Positions 23,894 through 36,599 of a stretch of DNA of 64,000 nt are shown one piece after another (within the stretch, counting starts at the first letter, position 1; every line of letters starts with the position of its first letter). This DNA is from Chamaecrista fasciculata (lineage: Eukaryota > Streptophyta > Magnoliopsida > Fabales > Fabaceae): positions 1-64,000 of the forward strand of contig QANZ01051349.1 in the NCBI GenBank assembly GCA_003254925.1. The letters run 5' to 3'. Position numbers and translations under genes: made by a program. Under the pieces are notes generated by a model. It worked only from the letters and a program-made list of their open reading frames with translations, made no database searches and was not told the DNA's origin.

Positions 23894-23906
23894 TTCTCGA
23901 ACATTC
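23894..23906 (+). promoter_or_regulatory. Heat-shock element
   Basis: TTCtcGAAcaTTC is a perfect three-unit nTTCnnGAAnnTTC array, the binding site for heat-shock factor trimers. It lies about 15 bp upstream of the TATA box of the BAG gene, a typical proximal position. Confidence 0.7.
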
Positions 23907-23921
23907 CTTCATCTCCCCTTC

Positions 23922-23929
23922 TTTAAATA
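23922..23929 (+). promoter_or_regulatory. TATA box of the BAG gene
   Basis: TTTAAATA lies 85-92 bp before the start codon, in a pyrimidine-rich stretch typical of plant core promoters. It implies a 5' UTR of roughly 55-60 nt. Confidence 0.55.
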
Positions 23930-24013
23930 CAATCTCTTCTCCTTCTTCCTCTTGCAATCACATCACATCAATTCAATCATCGTCTTCGTTGCTGTTCGTA
24001 GCTTTGCAACACT

Positions 24014-25120
24014 ATGACTTCTCCGTTTTTTAGAAACTACTCGCAACCAACCTTCAAGACGAAGGCGCCATCGCCAAAACCTAAGGTTGTTTCGATTCCA
24101 GTCCATTTCGTTGGGTCCGAACGCACCAGATCCGACTCCGCCATCAAGATCCAGAAGGCGCTGAGAGGGTTTCTGGTGAGGAAGAACATGAAGAAGATCG
24201 CTGCCGTACGGAGCGAGGTTCGCGAAATCGAGACGAGGCTTTCGGAACCGGACGCCGTTGATTCAATTAAGAGAGACGTCAAGGAGAGTTTGAGGCTCAG
24301 CGAGACTCTGATGAATTTGCTTCTCAGGTTGGATTCGGTTACCACCGTCGATTTCGGGGTTAGGTCTTGCAGGAAGTCTGTGATCAAAAGGGCCATCGCG
24401 TTGCAGGAGAAGCTGGATCGAATTGTTTCCGATCCTGATGATCAAACTCAAGATCAACGGGATGTGGAGGTTGAGGAGGAAGATGCCGATGACGTGTCGC
24501 AGACGCAGAGCTCGGCATTGGCTGTTGATGAAGCATACGAAATTACTCACGCTGAATATGTTGACGCCGGAATCACGGATGAATGTGATCCTTTAGCCAA
24601 TCCTCCGGAGTCGAATGAGCATGTAGAGACGACTCCTGCTTCTGTACTTTTTCCTGACGTTGCATGCCAAAATCCAAGTGTCGAAAATGAGGAGAAGAGG
24701 GTAACGGTGGCGGAGGATTTCTATTTCTTCTTCGGAATGAGTAACTCCAGCGAGCAATCAGGGACATCCTCGGCTGCAGATGATGGAGAAACACGAGGTT
24801 TAATGGAAGAAGATGAGGAAGTTGATTCATCGCAGAAACACGAGAAGTTGACAGAAAGGGGTGATGAAGAAAGTGGGAGCAGGGAGCTGTTGAAGAAGAT
24901 GATGGAGGACAATGAGAAGATGATGGGGCTGATGGCACAACTGTTTGAGAGGAACGACAAGCAAACGAGTCTTCTGAGCTCTCTGTCACACAGGGTTGAG
25001 CAGCTGGAGAAAGCATATGCTTGTGACAAGTTGAGGAAGAAGAAGAGGAGGAATTTCGTTGCTGCTGATGGTTTGGATAATAAATGTTCGGGGAACAAGA
25101 AATGCGATAAGAAAAATTGA
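24014..25120 (+). CDS. IQ-motif BAG-domain co-chaperone (BAG5/7/8 group)
   Basis: A single exon encodes 368 aa. An IQ motif lies at residues 43-62 ('SAIKIQKALRGFLVRKNMKK') and is followed directly by a BAG domain (about 62-140) with the helix 'LMNLLLRLDSV'. IQ next to BAG is the arrangement of the plant calmodulin-binding BAG proteins, whose BAG domain binds Hsc70. An acidic low-complexity middle follows. Near the C-terminus (about 290-346) is a predicted coiled coil with 'MMEDNEKMMGLMAQLFERND' and a basic KKKRR end, as I recall for the BAG7/BAG8 subgroup. Localisation is unclear; the N-terminus is basic and Ser/Lys-rich, and the basic cluster could be a nuclear signal. The upstream HSE suggests heat induction. 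The next gene converges from the other strand with 318 bp between stop codons. Confidence 0.88.
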   Translation: MTSPFFRNYSQPTFKTKAPSPKPKVVSIPVHFVGSERTRSDSAIKIQKALRGFLVRKNMKKIAAVRSEVREIETRLSEPDAVDSIKRDVKESLRLSETLMNLLLRLDSVTTVDFGVRSCRKSVIKRAIALQEKLDRIVSDPDDQTQDQRDVEVEEEDADDVSQTQSSALAVDEAYEITHAEYVDAGITDECDPLANPPESNEHVETTPASVLFPDVACQNPSVENEEKRVTVAEDFYFFFGMSNSSEQSGTSSAADDGETRGLMEEDEEVDSSQKHEKLTERGDEESGSRELLKKMMEDNEKMMGLMAQLFERNDKQTSLLSSLSHRVEQLEKAYACDKLRKKKRRNFVAADGLDNKCSGNKKCDKKN

Positions 25121-25288
25121 GCCTTATGGCTTGAATGCATGTTTTGCAATCTGTTGTTTTCATCAAATTTATGTTTCCAGTAGCTTAGTGTTGAAAATCT
25201 GGCTTGTAAACTCAAATTACTTTGTACCCTTTAGAAATAGTTATGGAGTCTCTTTTCTTACAATGTCGATCCAGATCAAAAGCAAGTA

Positions 25289-25294
25289 AATAAA
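25289..25294 (+). terminator. AATAAA polyadenylation signal of the BAG gene
   Basis: AATAAA lies about 170 bp after the BAG stop codon, in the convergent intergenic space. Confidence 0.5.
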
Positions 25295-25438
25295 AACAGA
25301 CGCTTGCCATGAGCAAAGATGACAATATATATAGATGAGATTTAATCAGCCTCTAAATGGGGTAAACTTGAGGGCAACATGACCATGATACGAGAGGTCA
25401 AAAAGGATTAGTATTTGCATAGGATGCGTAGTCTTTGC

Positions 25439-28400
25439 TTAAGATGTCGAGTGGAATTGGAAGAGTTGTGATGCAGTTCCACCCATGATCCAATCTAAAT
25501 CAGAAGAAGATAAGGGATTCTGTTTGGCAATGAGTTGCACCGCTTCTTTTGCTCCCTTGTAACCACATTCAGGAACAACAAAGGGGAAATCACTGCAATA
25601 ATATATAATTAAATTTAGGGTAAGATTCCGCATTCTTCCTGGTTTCTGCCCAAAATATCAGTACAAAATCTGAGTTTGAGGAAATTACCTGCCCCACATA
25701 ACACGATTAGCTCCAAAGCTGGAGATGACTTGGGACAAGAGAGGACACAGATCCAGATATGGAAATTGCATTCTTGACACTCTGAAAAGTGCACTGAATT
25801 TCACGTATACCTATCAAAGTTTTAACCAAATATCACATCATTGCTAGGATTTAAGGAATCTTATGCAGATTTCACTAACATTTTGCTCATTCAAATATAC
25901 ATCAGCAATGTTACAGATGTGCAACCTAGATTCTCAGACAGAACTCCACATAGCTTCGAAACGAAAACAACCAGACACTTACTTGTGGGAATCTTGATAG
26001 ATTCAACAGCCGGGAGAAAACGAGACCTTCCTCATCATTTCTGGAACATACCATGCAAATAAGAGAAGATTTCTAGGCCTTAATAACAGAATAATTATAG
26101 GGTAGCTCACGTTGGTGGTTTGCAGAAGGCCAAGTGATCAAGCAATACGATTGTTGATGGAAATTCTGTGCACAGTTGCTCGATTTCTGAAATATGCAAA
26201 TCAAGCCCCTGAAAGAATCCTACTCATCAATGCATACGGTTTGAAACATGTCATTTTAATAGATAAAAGAAAATGTTCCAACAAATGTATAAAAAGTAGC
26301 CATGCAATCATCCACAGGTAGAAATGTTGTTCAAATATAATCTATCTATAAAATACAAAGACATCTGCATTTGTAAGTTATGGAAATTACAGAACACCTT
26401 CATACACATGAAGCCCACTGGTACTTTAAGTTCACCCGCTTTTGAGAAAAGAGCCTTTCCACTTTCATTTGTCATCTGCATTGACATTAAACGTGGTACA
26501 AGGATCATTGAAAGAAAGTTCTGATTTTGCAGCAGGACAGATAAGCCTATACTACAAGAAAACCTCCAAATAAAACAAGATTGCTCAAAATAATTCTGGC
26601 TAGTGGAGACAATCACCACCGGTATTCAACACATCTAACAGAAAAAGATAGACTTTCTTCTCATTCCAATTCCATACAATGTCTAAGTGACAAATAAGAC
26701 CTTCTTGACACATCAAAGTGAGAGGAAGCATATGCAAAGAGAGAAGAGCTGAAGTATGCACTCCTGCCTAAACTCTGAGTATAAACATCTGCAGAGAAAG
26801 AAAGGGGGAGATAGTAGAGAGTACCTTTTCTCCAGATGGCCACAGATAAGGGTTAAATCTTACAGCACGATAACCATCCTAGCAATGAAACTAAAACTTC
26901 ATCAGTTTCTCTCAAACATAATCACTTATCCAATAAAAAGTATTTGTCCCTTGGACCTGCAAAACAAGGTGTTCAAACTGCTTAATCCCACTTCCATCAT
27001 CAGCTGGATTAGCAAGGCAACAACCGACAAATTTGGTTGGGTATTTCTTCAGGACACTGTCCAATGAAAATAGTTGGTATGAGGAGTGTGTGACGCTTGT
27101 TATAAAAACTTCGATAAACATTACATGAAAAATGTCTAAAGATGACTATCCAGTTGACATCGTTAAAAAACTACTGATTTGTGATGTACAGCTCAAAACA
27201 TACAAATAACGCATTTAAGCTATACATCTCATAATTGACTGTTACGTACCTGTACAATCTGTTTATGTCAGTCCCCAGAAAACACAAAATATAATTGCTT
27301 TACTAACCATGAAGGCTGCTTACTAAGCAGTAAGCAGTCAAACGCACACATAACAGAAAAAATAGATACACTCCTTCCATTAAGCAATTTTGGAATAGAC
27401 AGTAGAGGGCATAGATCAAGAACAATATTTCAAAAATTTACAAATTAAGAATTAAAATAGAGTTCATTCATTACATTTATTTGGAGATCCATAAGGAGGG
27501 ACTTCTAACAGTTAAGAATTTTAGTTTAAAGAATTACTACTCAAAAAATCATGACTTCTTTCATTAGCATTCATCTTCCATATCTGCATTATAGTATATC
27601 CAATATGTCAAAATATATTTACTTCCAGCACTTTTTTGATGCTGGTTCATAGTGTCTTTTATTGGTGAAAAAGCTACAAATTTTGAAAAGTTCCAATCCA
27701 CCCTCAATGCCATCCATGTTTTCAGAGTTCACCATATGTCCCCATAATCTAAGAAGGATTTAATTCGTTGAAACATGCACTCCAATATATTGTCCATTTC
27801 TCGTAAAGCAGAAACACTGCTTGGACCTGAACATAGTGGTTGTCAAAGCCCAGAAATTAGTCATCCCATCTAAGCATTGGTCTGTCATCATGTCTTATTA
27901 ATTCTCTAATCAGCTAGTTGAAAAAGAAAAGGAAAACAGATTCAAACATGCACCTTGAGTTAACTATGGTTTTGATAATAATATAAGATTTTCAATAACG
28001 CATTTATGAAGTCTTTCAATCATTGAAGTGATCCAGATAGACAAATCTAAAATTGATCACTGAGCACAATTAAAATTAGACAGAATTATATGAACCTCTC
28101 ACCTATATTTGCAAATTACACAAAACTTCATTTAGTCAGTCATGAAACAATCACATTAGTGAAGGAATACATAAAATTTTCATATCTGATTTCTCCATTA
28201 TTAGGACTCTTAGGAAATACAAGGTTGGTGCAATTTTGCCTAGTTTAAGATCCCTTTATTTCTTTCTAAAATTGTGGAGATCAGTTCTTAAATTGTTCGA
28301 GTCAAAATAAAGCTATTTTTGCATTTCCATGTAAAGATTCTATATTAATTGAATATCCAATCTAGATTAGAGTAATTGAATTTTCAGAAACTCATCCCCG

Positions 28401-30290
28401 ATATTTTTCTCTCTACCCTAGTCTCTTCTTTCTCTAATTTACAGTTGCTCCATATCATTTTCATTTCAAATCAATCAGTCAGTGTAAGTAACCTCTGATA
28501 TATTGTATTATTCAGCATATAAACATAGCATAGGTCTGACACAGGAAAACATACTTAACAGTAAACAGAAGATAAAGAAAACACAAGATAACCTGGCTTT
28601 CAAGAGGCCAAAACTATCCCACTCTAAACCTGACATTTTCCCAGCCTTTTCTCACTCTAAAACCTACATATAAATACCCATCCAGCAAACAAACCACCTG
28701 ACATCCCACCAATAGTTAGAGTTGGTTATGCCTTTCTTCTCATTCCCTCTGACAGTGTCCATCTCAGCATCTCTCTCTTTTCCTCTTCTTTTACGTGTTT
28801 GAATTTCAGTTTAATCAGTCAGTAACTGAGTAACCTGTGATTCCAGAGTGTAAGGTTCTAGATGGGTAGGTCACCAGGATCATATGACTGCTAGATATGA
28901 AATATTCGATCCACACCATTTGTAATATCAGAATTGCCTAAAAACAGTAAAAGCATTTCTTTTCTTAGATCAAACAAGAAATAAATTGAAAATACCTCGT
29001 GACTAAACTATGATCAAACTTGTGATTAATTGGCTGCACAATGAGTGCACCATCTACCCCGGCTTCCTCCATGCACTGGAAAGAGTGAATGTTAACAAGA
29101 ACTTTATCCAAACATTCTTGATCATATAAAAGCATGATAGGAGCCATATGTAGTTGATTCTTTCAAATGTTCTCTGAATAATTTGCAAACGATTTACTAC
29201 CTAAATGAAGTCATGCAGCGACAAACAAAAATTCTTACAAAATGTTTGATGATCATACAAAATTTTGAAAGTCAAAAACAGTACTCAAACAAGGGTACTA
29301 GAGCTGAATTCCATGCTAAGACTGATTATTAGAAGTTTGATCCTTCCTAAACACGGTGGATAGTTCCATTTCAGGGCAGAAGCAGAAAAGAAGCTCAATT
29401 AACTAAAGAGGGATAGTAGTAAGGAAAAGAACACCCCGACATATGAAAGTCACAAAGCAATTTTACCAGACATAGTTGCAGTGAGGATATAGTACAACGA
29501 TCAAAGAAATTGAAACGCATTTTACGTGACAGAAAATCCCATCAGTTTAACGTTCAACACAGTTCATTCAAACGGATGACGATTAGAATGAAATATTTAA
29601 AAAAAAAAATACAAATGCAGAGACAATACTAACAATTCGTTGGTCATACCTGAAGCAAAAAATCGACATGTCCAGGTAAAGAGGGCTCTTGACCAGGAAA
29701 GTAAGGGAACTTATCCGCAGCCTTCATAAAAAAGAGGGAAAATAAAGAACAGACAAAAGCCTATGAGTGACATTTTCTTAGAAAGAGTAATGCGGGAGAA
29801 AACACCATAGCTTAAGCTAATGGAATTTTCACTCTATTTTGACACGCTTTTCAATAAAATTGATTAAAATTAAAACAAAACAAAAAAGAAAAAGAGAAAG
29901 AGAGAAGAGAGAGTGAATTGTGAAGTAATAGTGTGTTACCTCTTGAATGAATTGATTAAACGACCGTACGTACTTTTATCTTGAAATAAAAAGCTTTCAA
30001 GGCCGTAAACAAAAAGATAATAAAACCTTGAGCTTAATCTTCAATTTCAAGAGACGAATTGAATGAATTGTGAAGTAATAGTGTGTTACCTCTTGAGGAG
30101 AAGCCCAAACATGAAGATGGGAATCGATGATTTTGGAGCGTAAGGAGGTTCCACTTTCTGATTCAGCAATCGCCATTTTCGCTGCACAAACTCTCAAAGA
30201 GGGTTTCTTCCAACACGAGGAACCACTACCAAAATGGTAAGCGAGGTTCGTTCCTGTACCTGATAACACACTCATCAGCTTCACCGCCAT
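25439..30290 (-). CDS. Amidohydro_2 (TIM-barrel) family hydrolase, 10 exons
   Basis: Exons (read leftward): 30290-30090, 29721-29650, 29075-28996, 27056-26957, 26878-26825, 26475-26398, 26208-26111, 26040-25983, 25810-25689, 25592-25439. All junctions are GT-AG and in frame, giving 338 aa. The signature 'IDSHLHVW' (His58, His60) and the late 'SDFP' (Asp289) fit the Amidohydro_2 family, which includes 2-pyrone-4,6-dicarboxylate lactonase-like and L-fuconolactonase-like enzymes. The plant substrate is not known to me. Residues 1-38 are Ser/Gly/Lys-rich and end in 'RVCAA', a plausible plastid transit peptide. A second Met (Met39) follows immediately and could start a cytosolic form. Intron 3 is about 1.9 kb. 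A 33-bp duplication in intron 1 copies the exon 1 donor region (see findings). Confidence 0.92.
29914..30096. repeat. 33-bp direct duplication spanning a splice donor
   Basis: An identical 33-bp segment is present at 29914-29946 and 30064-30096, exactly 150 bp apart. The right copy includes the last bases of exon 1 and its GT donor on the minus strand; the left copy lies inside intron 1 and therefore reproduces an 'AGAG|GTAACA' donor. Confidence 0.9.
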
Positions 30291-30699
30291 GTGGGCTTTA
30301 GCTGCTATGATAAGTCGTCGAATTTTCAGCGCGACTTATTTTATTATTTTCACCAAAATTAATTCATTAAACTTTTTCATTGTTGAAAGAATTCCCATTT
30401 TTTTTTTTATATTTTGATGGCAGTAATGTTATTTGAGATATTATTAATTATTTAAATTTAAATACTTATTTTAATGAATATTTAAATTTAAGTTAATTAT
30501 ATTGTGAAATATTAATATTATGTACTAAATTCAATTCTAATGATCTCTTTTTTACATTTAACCAATAGAAATGTAAAGGTTAAAGTGTAATTTTGGTCCT
30601 TTATATTTGGAGTAAGTTATAATCTAGTCCTTTAATTTTTTTTCTAGCGATTATGGTCTTATATCTTTTTAAAAAGTTTAACTTCATGGCCCAAACGAA

Positions 30700-31250
30700 T
30701 GAATATGATCATATCTCTCTTATTTTAAATTAGATTGTGACGAGTTCAAAGTCACAGGTTATTATTGACGAGTCATTTCTTTGTCCAGTTGGAGCCTTCA
30801 GCAAACAAGATCAAATTAGGCTTAAAAAATGGATCGCTTATTTCATAGAAAAAAAAAACCAAGTTGATCATATCTCTTTCATTTCAAATTTGATTGTGAC
30901 GAGTTCAGAGCTATGTTTTATTTTTTACGAGTTCTTTTTCTATCCATTTGAGATCATTAGCAAATGATGTCAAATCAGGTTCAAAAGTGATTATGAAATT
31001 ATGGAAAATCATTTCTGGATATGAATTGGCCTTATTTGCTAACTATTCCAACTTGGTAGAAAAAATGTCTCGTCAAATGTAACTCGCAACTCCAAACTCT
31101 CGCAATCGGACTTGAAATGAGAAAGAGATGTGGCGGACTCTTGTTTGCCTATGAAACGAACAGCCCACTTTCGAAGTCTAATTTGACCTTGTTTGTTGAG
31201 CCATAAGCCACTGCCTAGATTTTGATGAAGAATCACGTTCAAGGTGATTT
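30700..31250. repeat. Dispersed repeat with two direct and one inverted subunit
   Basis: Two direct units about 158 bp apart (about 30710-30850 and 30868-31000) share 'catatctct', 'attgtgacgagttca' and 'caaatcagg/caaattagg'-type segments. A third unit (about 31050-31240) is in reverse orientation. The same units occur in the elements at 3.9-4.7, 45.2-45.6 and 47.9-48.1 kb. Non-coding; boundaries are approximate. Confidence 0.5.
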
Positions 31251-31259
31251 CATGCCTGA

Positions 31260-34200
31260 CTATATAAGATCGATGAGGAAGACATAAAAAAAGAGATTGA
31301 ATAACAATAACTCAAAGATGTTAAATATTATATATCCTTCAATATAACAGGCAATTAATTGAGAACAGTCTTTGTAACTTATATACCTACATATGTGCAT
31401 GCGTGTCTAATTATTGTAACACATGTGACTGTAGTCACTCAGATTAATTATTGGTCTTAGCTTACTTGTTTCTTCTTCCCGAAAACTTACATTCAATGAC
31501 TACTATTTCGGTTCTGAATCAAAAATTCAATCTGCACATATATGTGAGATGAGGTCATGAATATCTTAAAAAGAGATGTGAATGGTCTTTCCATCACGAC
31601 AACTAAGACCTGAATAAGCAAATGCAGTGCAATTTATAGCAAGTGAATCCCACTAACATCTGTCTTTAACTCATGTTTTTTTTGGTCCTTAAAACCACAA
31701 TGTATTTATACTACAAAAGATCAATTTACTGATAGCTGTACAATCAATAACAATAGAATTTCATAATCCTCTATAAGAGGAGGAAATTTTATTTTGTTGG
31801 TCTTTAATTTGAATTATCTTTGTGTCAATCTCACCAACCCTAACCATATTTTTTTTAATGAGAAAAAAAACCCTTTAATGTAATTTTTTAGATATTATTT
31901 AAAGAAAATATGAAAGAGTTTTGATATAGAAAGATAGAATATACTTCAACACTCTACTTTGTTGAATCTATCTAGTTCTTTGGACTAAAAACAAAAGAAC
32001 TTGTCTATTTTCTTTTTTTTATCATCATATTTATTCATATATATATATAAAAGGCAAATTAAGAGATCACAGTATTGAAATATGAGAAATGTTATAAAGA
32101 GAAAACGCTATTGCTCAAACAATAATTTTATAATCTATCTCTCTCCTCATCAAATCAAAAAATAATAAAATAAATTAATATAAAATATATTTTAAGAATG
32201 ATTAATAAAGAGAAAGATTGACTATAAAGAATCCATTCTTTAAACAATAGATATCCCCATAACATTATCTAAGAAAGTATTTTGGTATCTAGCTCTTGAT
32301 ATCAAAATTGGATGCAAAATGTAAAGTTATAATTGCAGTTTAATAATGTTGATGACATTCTTAAAAGAAGATTCTTCTCCTACCACACATCATCATTGGA
32401 AGGTGTGATCATATTGAAATAGAATTGATACTCACCAAATTGGTAGGTGGGCACTCATAATTGAACCAAGATTTTGTGGCTCATATCTCCCATAGAACAA
32501 CCCACTTATTGGGCTTTATATGCTCATGTATGTTTAGATAGACAGGGATCAATTTTAATATTAATAAATTTATGAATTTCCTCATAGGAAACTCAATCCG
32601 ATATTTTTCTTTAGAAAAAAGAACATTTTAGTATTTTAACCAATAAAGATAGAAAATTTAGAGGGGTGTATATTATAATGGAGTGAAAATATGACACGTG
32701 TAAAGAAAGTACGTAGTAGCAGAGAGGATGGAGATTCATGAATATTCACTATTGAGATTTGAGAATGTATTACAGAATGATTTATAGGTCCCATCATCAT
32801 CATCATCATATATATATATATATATTCATATCGCATCATATCATTCCCTTCCAATCCTTCGCCCGACAAAGATTTTCTCCTTCATTTCATTTACCTACTT
32901 CCCCCTCCTCGTTCAGTCATTCTTTTTTTTTTTTCCTTTTTTTAAACCCACATCATTTTATATTTTCATTATCCTAAATTTCTCTTTCTTCAAGACCAAA
33001 ATTACATCGCATGCTTACTATTCTCAAGTATCTCAACAATTTAGTTTAATATTATAATAAATTATGCATCAGTATTTGTATATTATTATTTAAAAATATT
33101 TTATATGCATTTTAAAATAATATAGTCATAGAAAACTAAAGCTTAATTTCAGTAACTCTAATTCTCTATAAGAGAGTCTTACGTACTCTTACTTTAAGAC
33201 TGCTACTCTAGTGTAATATGGTTGCCTTTACTTTCAATTTTTATTAGCTTAAAATAAAAAGAGTAATTAAACAAAATAATATTTTCATGATATTTAAGGA
33301 ATTCACCCAAATTTAAAGATGAAGAATGCATAATAAATATTTTTTTAAAAAAAAAAAGAAAGAAAGAGAAAGCATATGAATAGTGCAGTCTTATACCTCT
33401 GAGAGCTCAACCTTTCTCTCTCATATGACATTTCTTCAATTAAAAATAATGAAAACTCTATAAATTTAAAGAGAAAAACAGAAATGGATGAGGATGAGAA
33501 CTCAATATCTCCACGGCATTACCAAAAAAGAATAGTGCAGAAGCCATTAATAAATAGAAACCACCAACCAGCAAAATCACCTTGTTTCTGTCAGCTCATG
33601 ATTGCGTGCTTCCCCACAACAGCATTTGATTTCACATTTCTATTTTCCTCTCACTAAAAGTGGTTGTATGACTAGGAATACTTCTATGATTATATATACT
33701 ACATAGATATAAGTATTTGACTATTTTCGATTCAAGTAATTTTTTTTTTAGATATTATCAAGCACTAAATGTAAGTACTATGGTGAGTAGTAGAACTATG
33801 TGGTAAAATATATACAACCCTCTCCTATTAAACTCAACCAGAATAATCAATATTTGTGTGATTTGGTGCAGCTAGCTAGGAGTAGAATAGTGCCCCTCAT
33901 ATTTATTGGCAATGATTTGGAGCTAGAAGGAGGCAATAGAACAAAACAAGATAAGACAACACAAAGAATATTACATATATACAAAAAAAACAACAAGCCT
34001 AACGAGCGGTGAGCAAACTATACAGTCTGACATATCTGACTAAAACGTATATTCTGACACAACATCTACTACCTAACACAAAGCCTAGCGCTGAGAGTAC
34101 AAGTTCCAATTTCCAAATCAATATAGAATATACTATTAGACATTAGACCAAACTAGTCTAAAATTTACAACACCAAATGTCAAGGAACTGCAGTAAAGAT
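31260..34200. other. Intergenic, AT-rich, no gene recognised
   Basis: I find no coding gene. The stretch has homopolymers, a short (CAT)n/(AT)n microsatellite at about 32793-32826, and the 3' UTR of the ACT-repeat gene at its right edge. Confidence 0.55.
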
Positions 34201-36599
34201 TCAAGAATAAGACTTTATGAGACCCAAGTTGTAAAGGAATTTCTCAGAGCTTGATCGAAAGAGACTACCCAAAGAGAATCTCCCACTCTCCTGGGAAGAA
34301 GGAGATCTTGAGTACACTTCATCTTTCACGCGCAGTATGGTTAGCCCAATCTCGTTTCGAACTGCCTCTATGGTTTCACTCCTAACAGCATTTCCTGATG
34401 CATCTGTCACATAAAATACATTGATGGCTTGGTTGCCCCTTGTTGTGACTTCAGCTCGACTCACCGAAAGACCGTTCTCTCTAAATATGCGAGTCACGTC
34501 TGATAGAAGCCCAAACCTGTCTTCCCCACAAAGTTCTAGTCTTATCCCCTGTATCAATTAGTCAATTATCAATACTATTATTGCATCTCATGAATGTCAG
34601 AGGAAAAAATATGTCAAAAACACATTCCTTTTTGCCTTTTCATGTCTATAAGGAAAGAAATTACCTCAGAATTCCGCCTCCTTATGGCAGCTTCCAAGCA
34701 GTGGATCACCCTTTGCCTCTCTCCTTCAGAACTAATAGGACATCCATCCATATGCCTGATATAATATTCCTGAAAATACAGATTTAAGTCAGTCATATGG
34801 GAATGGCAATCATAGAACTTAAGCTCCTGGAAAAGCAAGAGCAAACCTGATAAGCCTCTGGTCCTTCAGCAATCACAGTTCCATGGTAAACCACATATTG
34901 CATGTCGGTGAGTGTGCACACTGTATCAAAAATTAGCTTTGGTCGGTCGGGACACCTCAAATTGACAACAGTGTACCTCTTATCTACACAATCATCGACT
35001 GTCACGAGGAGTTTGGTCCTGTCACTAGTTGTATTTGACCCACAATCCTCATCTTTTATGTCATAGTCACGATCAGCATACATCATTTGATGCAGCCTCC
35101 TTTCCTTATGAGTAGAACCAACAGAAACAGCAGTGTTGGCACTCCTCTTGTCTCTGTCTCCTTTCAGCACATACAGCAGAAGCTGTTTGATCTTAGCTAG
35201 GCGATCCGCGTTGTCGATGGACAACCCGGTTTCCTCGTCAGTGATGTAAACAACCGACGCCATTCTTGAGTTGTGGGTCCATACTTCTGCTGCTACCACA
35301 TTGCATTTCAAGTCTGCAAGAACAGCAAAAACCTCTGAAAGCAATCCTGGCCTGTCTCGTCCACTCAATTCAATCGTTGTATGTTCTGCTGCAGCTTGCA
35401 CACCAACTGACCTTCTCAACGACCGGAAACTATGGCCTCTTGGACCAAGTGACTATAATTTGCCAAAAGTATTATATCAATATGACTTTAGGTTGAGTAA
35501 TAATTCACACAGAATGAAGCAAGAGCAAGAGTGCAGACTATAGTTTCGGAAACAAACTACTGGTTCTGCTTTTCCTTTTCAATGTAATTGTTGATTTCAT
35601 GTTGACCAGAGAAAAAAAGATAATGATACAATTTAACACAGCACACAGGTCAAGCAATTAATTAATCGGTTCTGTTCTTTCTTTCTTTCTTCTATAATCG
35701 GTCGAAATTATAAAGTCAAACAAACAGAAGCCCAAGGTGGAATTGAAATTGAAGACTAGAGAAACTTATGCGAACCATGAATAAGATACTGCTATCAGAA
35801 AAGAAGCACCCATTAGCTTTATTCCCAATTCCACAGCCAATTTCGGGACTGGGATCCACCGACAAACACACAAGCATATTGGTTTCGCAACGAAAGTCAA
35901 AACAATTATGGTTTAAGAGGAGCAATTCAGAATAGTTTTGCAGATCTACCTGTTGAATGCGCTCAGCCACATCATCTTCAAGAAGCTTATCCCCATTTTG
36001 ATCCGTAACATGGAAAACTAGGCAAAAAAAAAAACACAGAGAAGCAAGATAAACAAAGAATACAATCACAAATCCTAAATGGCTGAATGCTATTTACATA
36101 TTTTCATGAAATTGAAAGCAAGAAGAAACTAACCATCCATGAACCATTCCCCATCGGAAGAAATGTAAGCTCGACGAATGATGAGATTCATATCTGTAAG
36201 AACCTGAACCACCTCTAGCAGACTCCCACGCTTATTCGCGCTATCCACCTGCGATTTTCCAGGACACAGTTACAAAAACGACCACGGCAATGCTGACGCC
36301 GAGCAGAAAATGAAAAAAAAATAATAATAATAATCCCATACAAGTTTCCAAGAATTGAATCAAATTACCGAAATCAAAGTGGCTGCGCTGTTAGTATCGT
36401 TGTCCACCGTAACCCTGCAAAAACAAAACCAGCGGCATATCCATCCATCCATCAAAGAATTCTTCCAGAAATCGACAAAAACGGGAAAGAAACAGAGAAT
36501 TGATCGGCAAAAACGAAAAACGAACCTGGGAGGATTCATTCGGATGACGAGCTTCTCAAATTCTTGATCGACCTGCCCAGAAGAGGACCAACAATCCAT
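34201..36599 (-). CDS. ACT-domain repeat (ACR) protein, 7 exons
   Basis: Exons (read leftward): 36599-36526, 36414-36369, 36248-36134, 36017-35950, 35452-34847, 34769-34665, 34548-34201. All joins are in frame, giving 453 aa, the normal size of plant ACR proteins. Repeated ACT domains are visible by their 'RPGLLSEV'-like starts: '[19 protein letters not shown]', '[18 protein letters not shown]', '[18 protein letters not shown]' and '[19 protein letters not shown]'. A hallmark segment '[15 protein letters not shown]' lies between repeats 2 and 3. ACR proteins are GlnD-like in their ACT repeats and are thought to act as amino-acid-responsive regulators without a catalytic domain. None of the repeats is truncated. 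The start is supported by '[19 protein letters not shown]', typical of the family N-terminus. Exact paralogue number cannot be assigned. Confidence 0.93.

Noticed and set aside
24037-25215. Long minus-strand frames opposite the BAG gene
   Set aside because: Antisense shadows of a purine-biased coding sequence; composition is Ser/Pro-rich without motif, whereas the plus frame has IQ and BAG domains.
7649-30290. The two amidohydrolase-superfamily genes as a functional cluster
   Set aside because: They belong to different families (ATZ/TRZ type and Amidohydro_2), are separated by a co-chaperone gene and lie on opposite strands; no shared pathway is evident.
32636-32977. Frames with His/Tyr/Ile runs
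   Set aside because: Produced by (CAT)n and (AT)n microsatellite translation.
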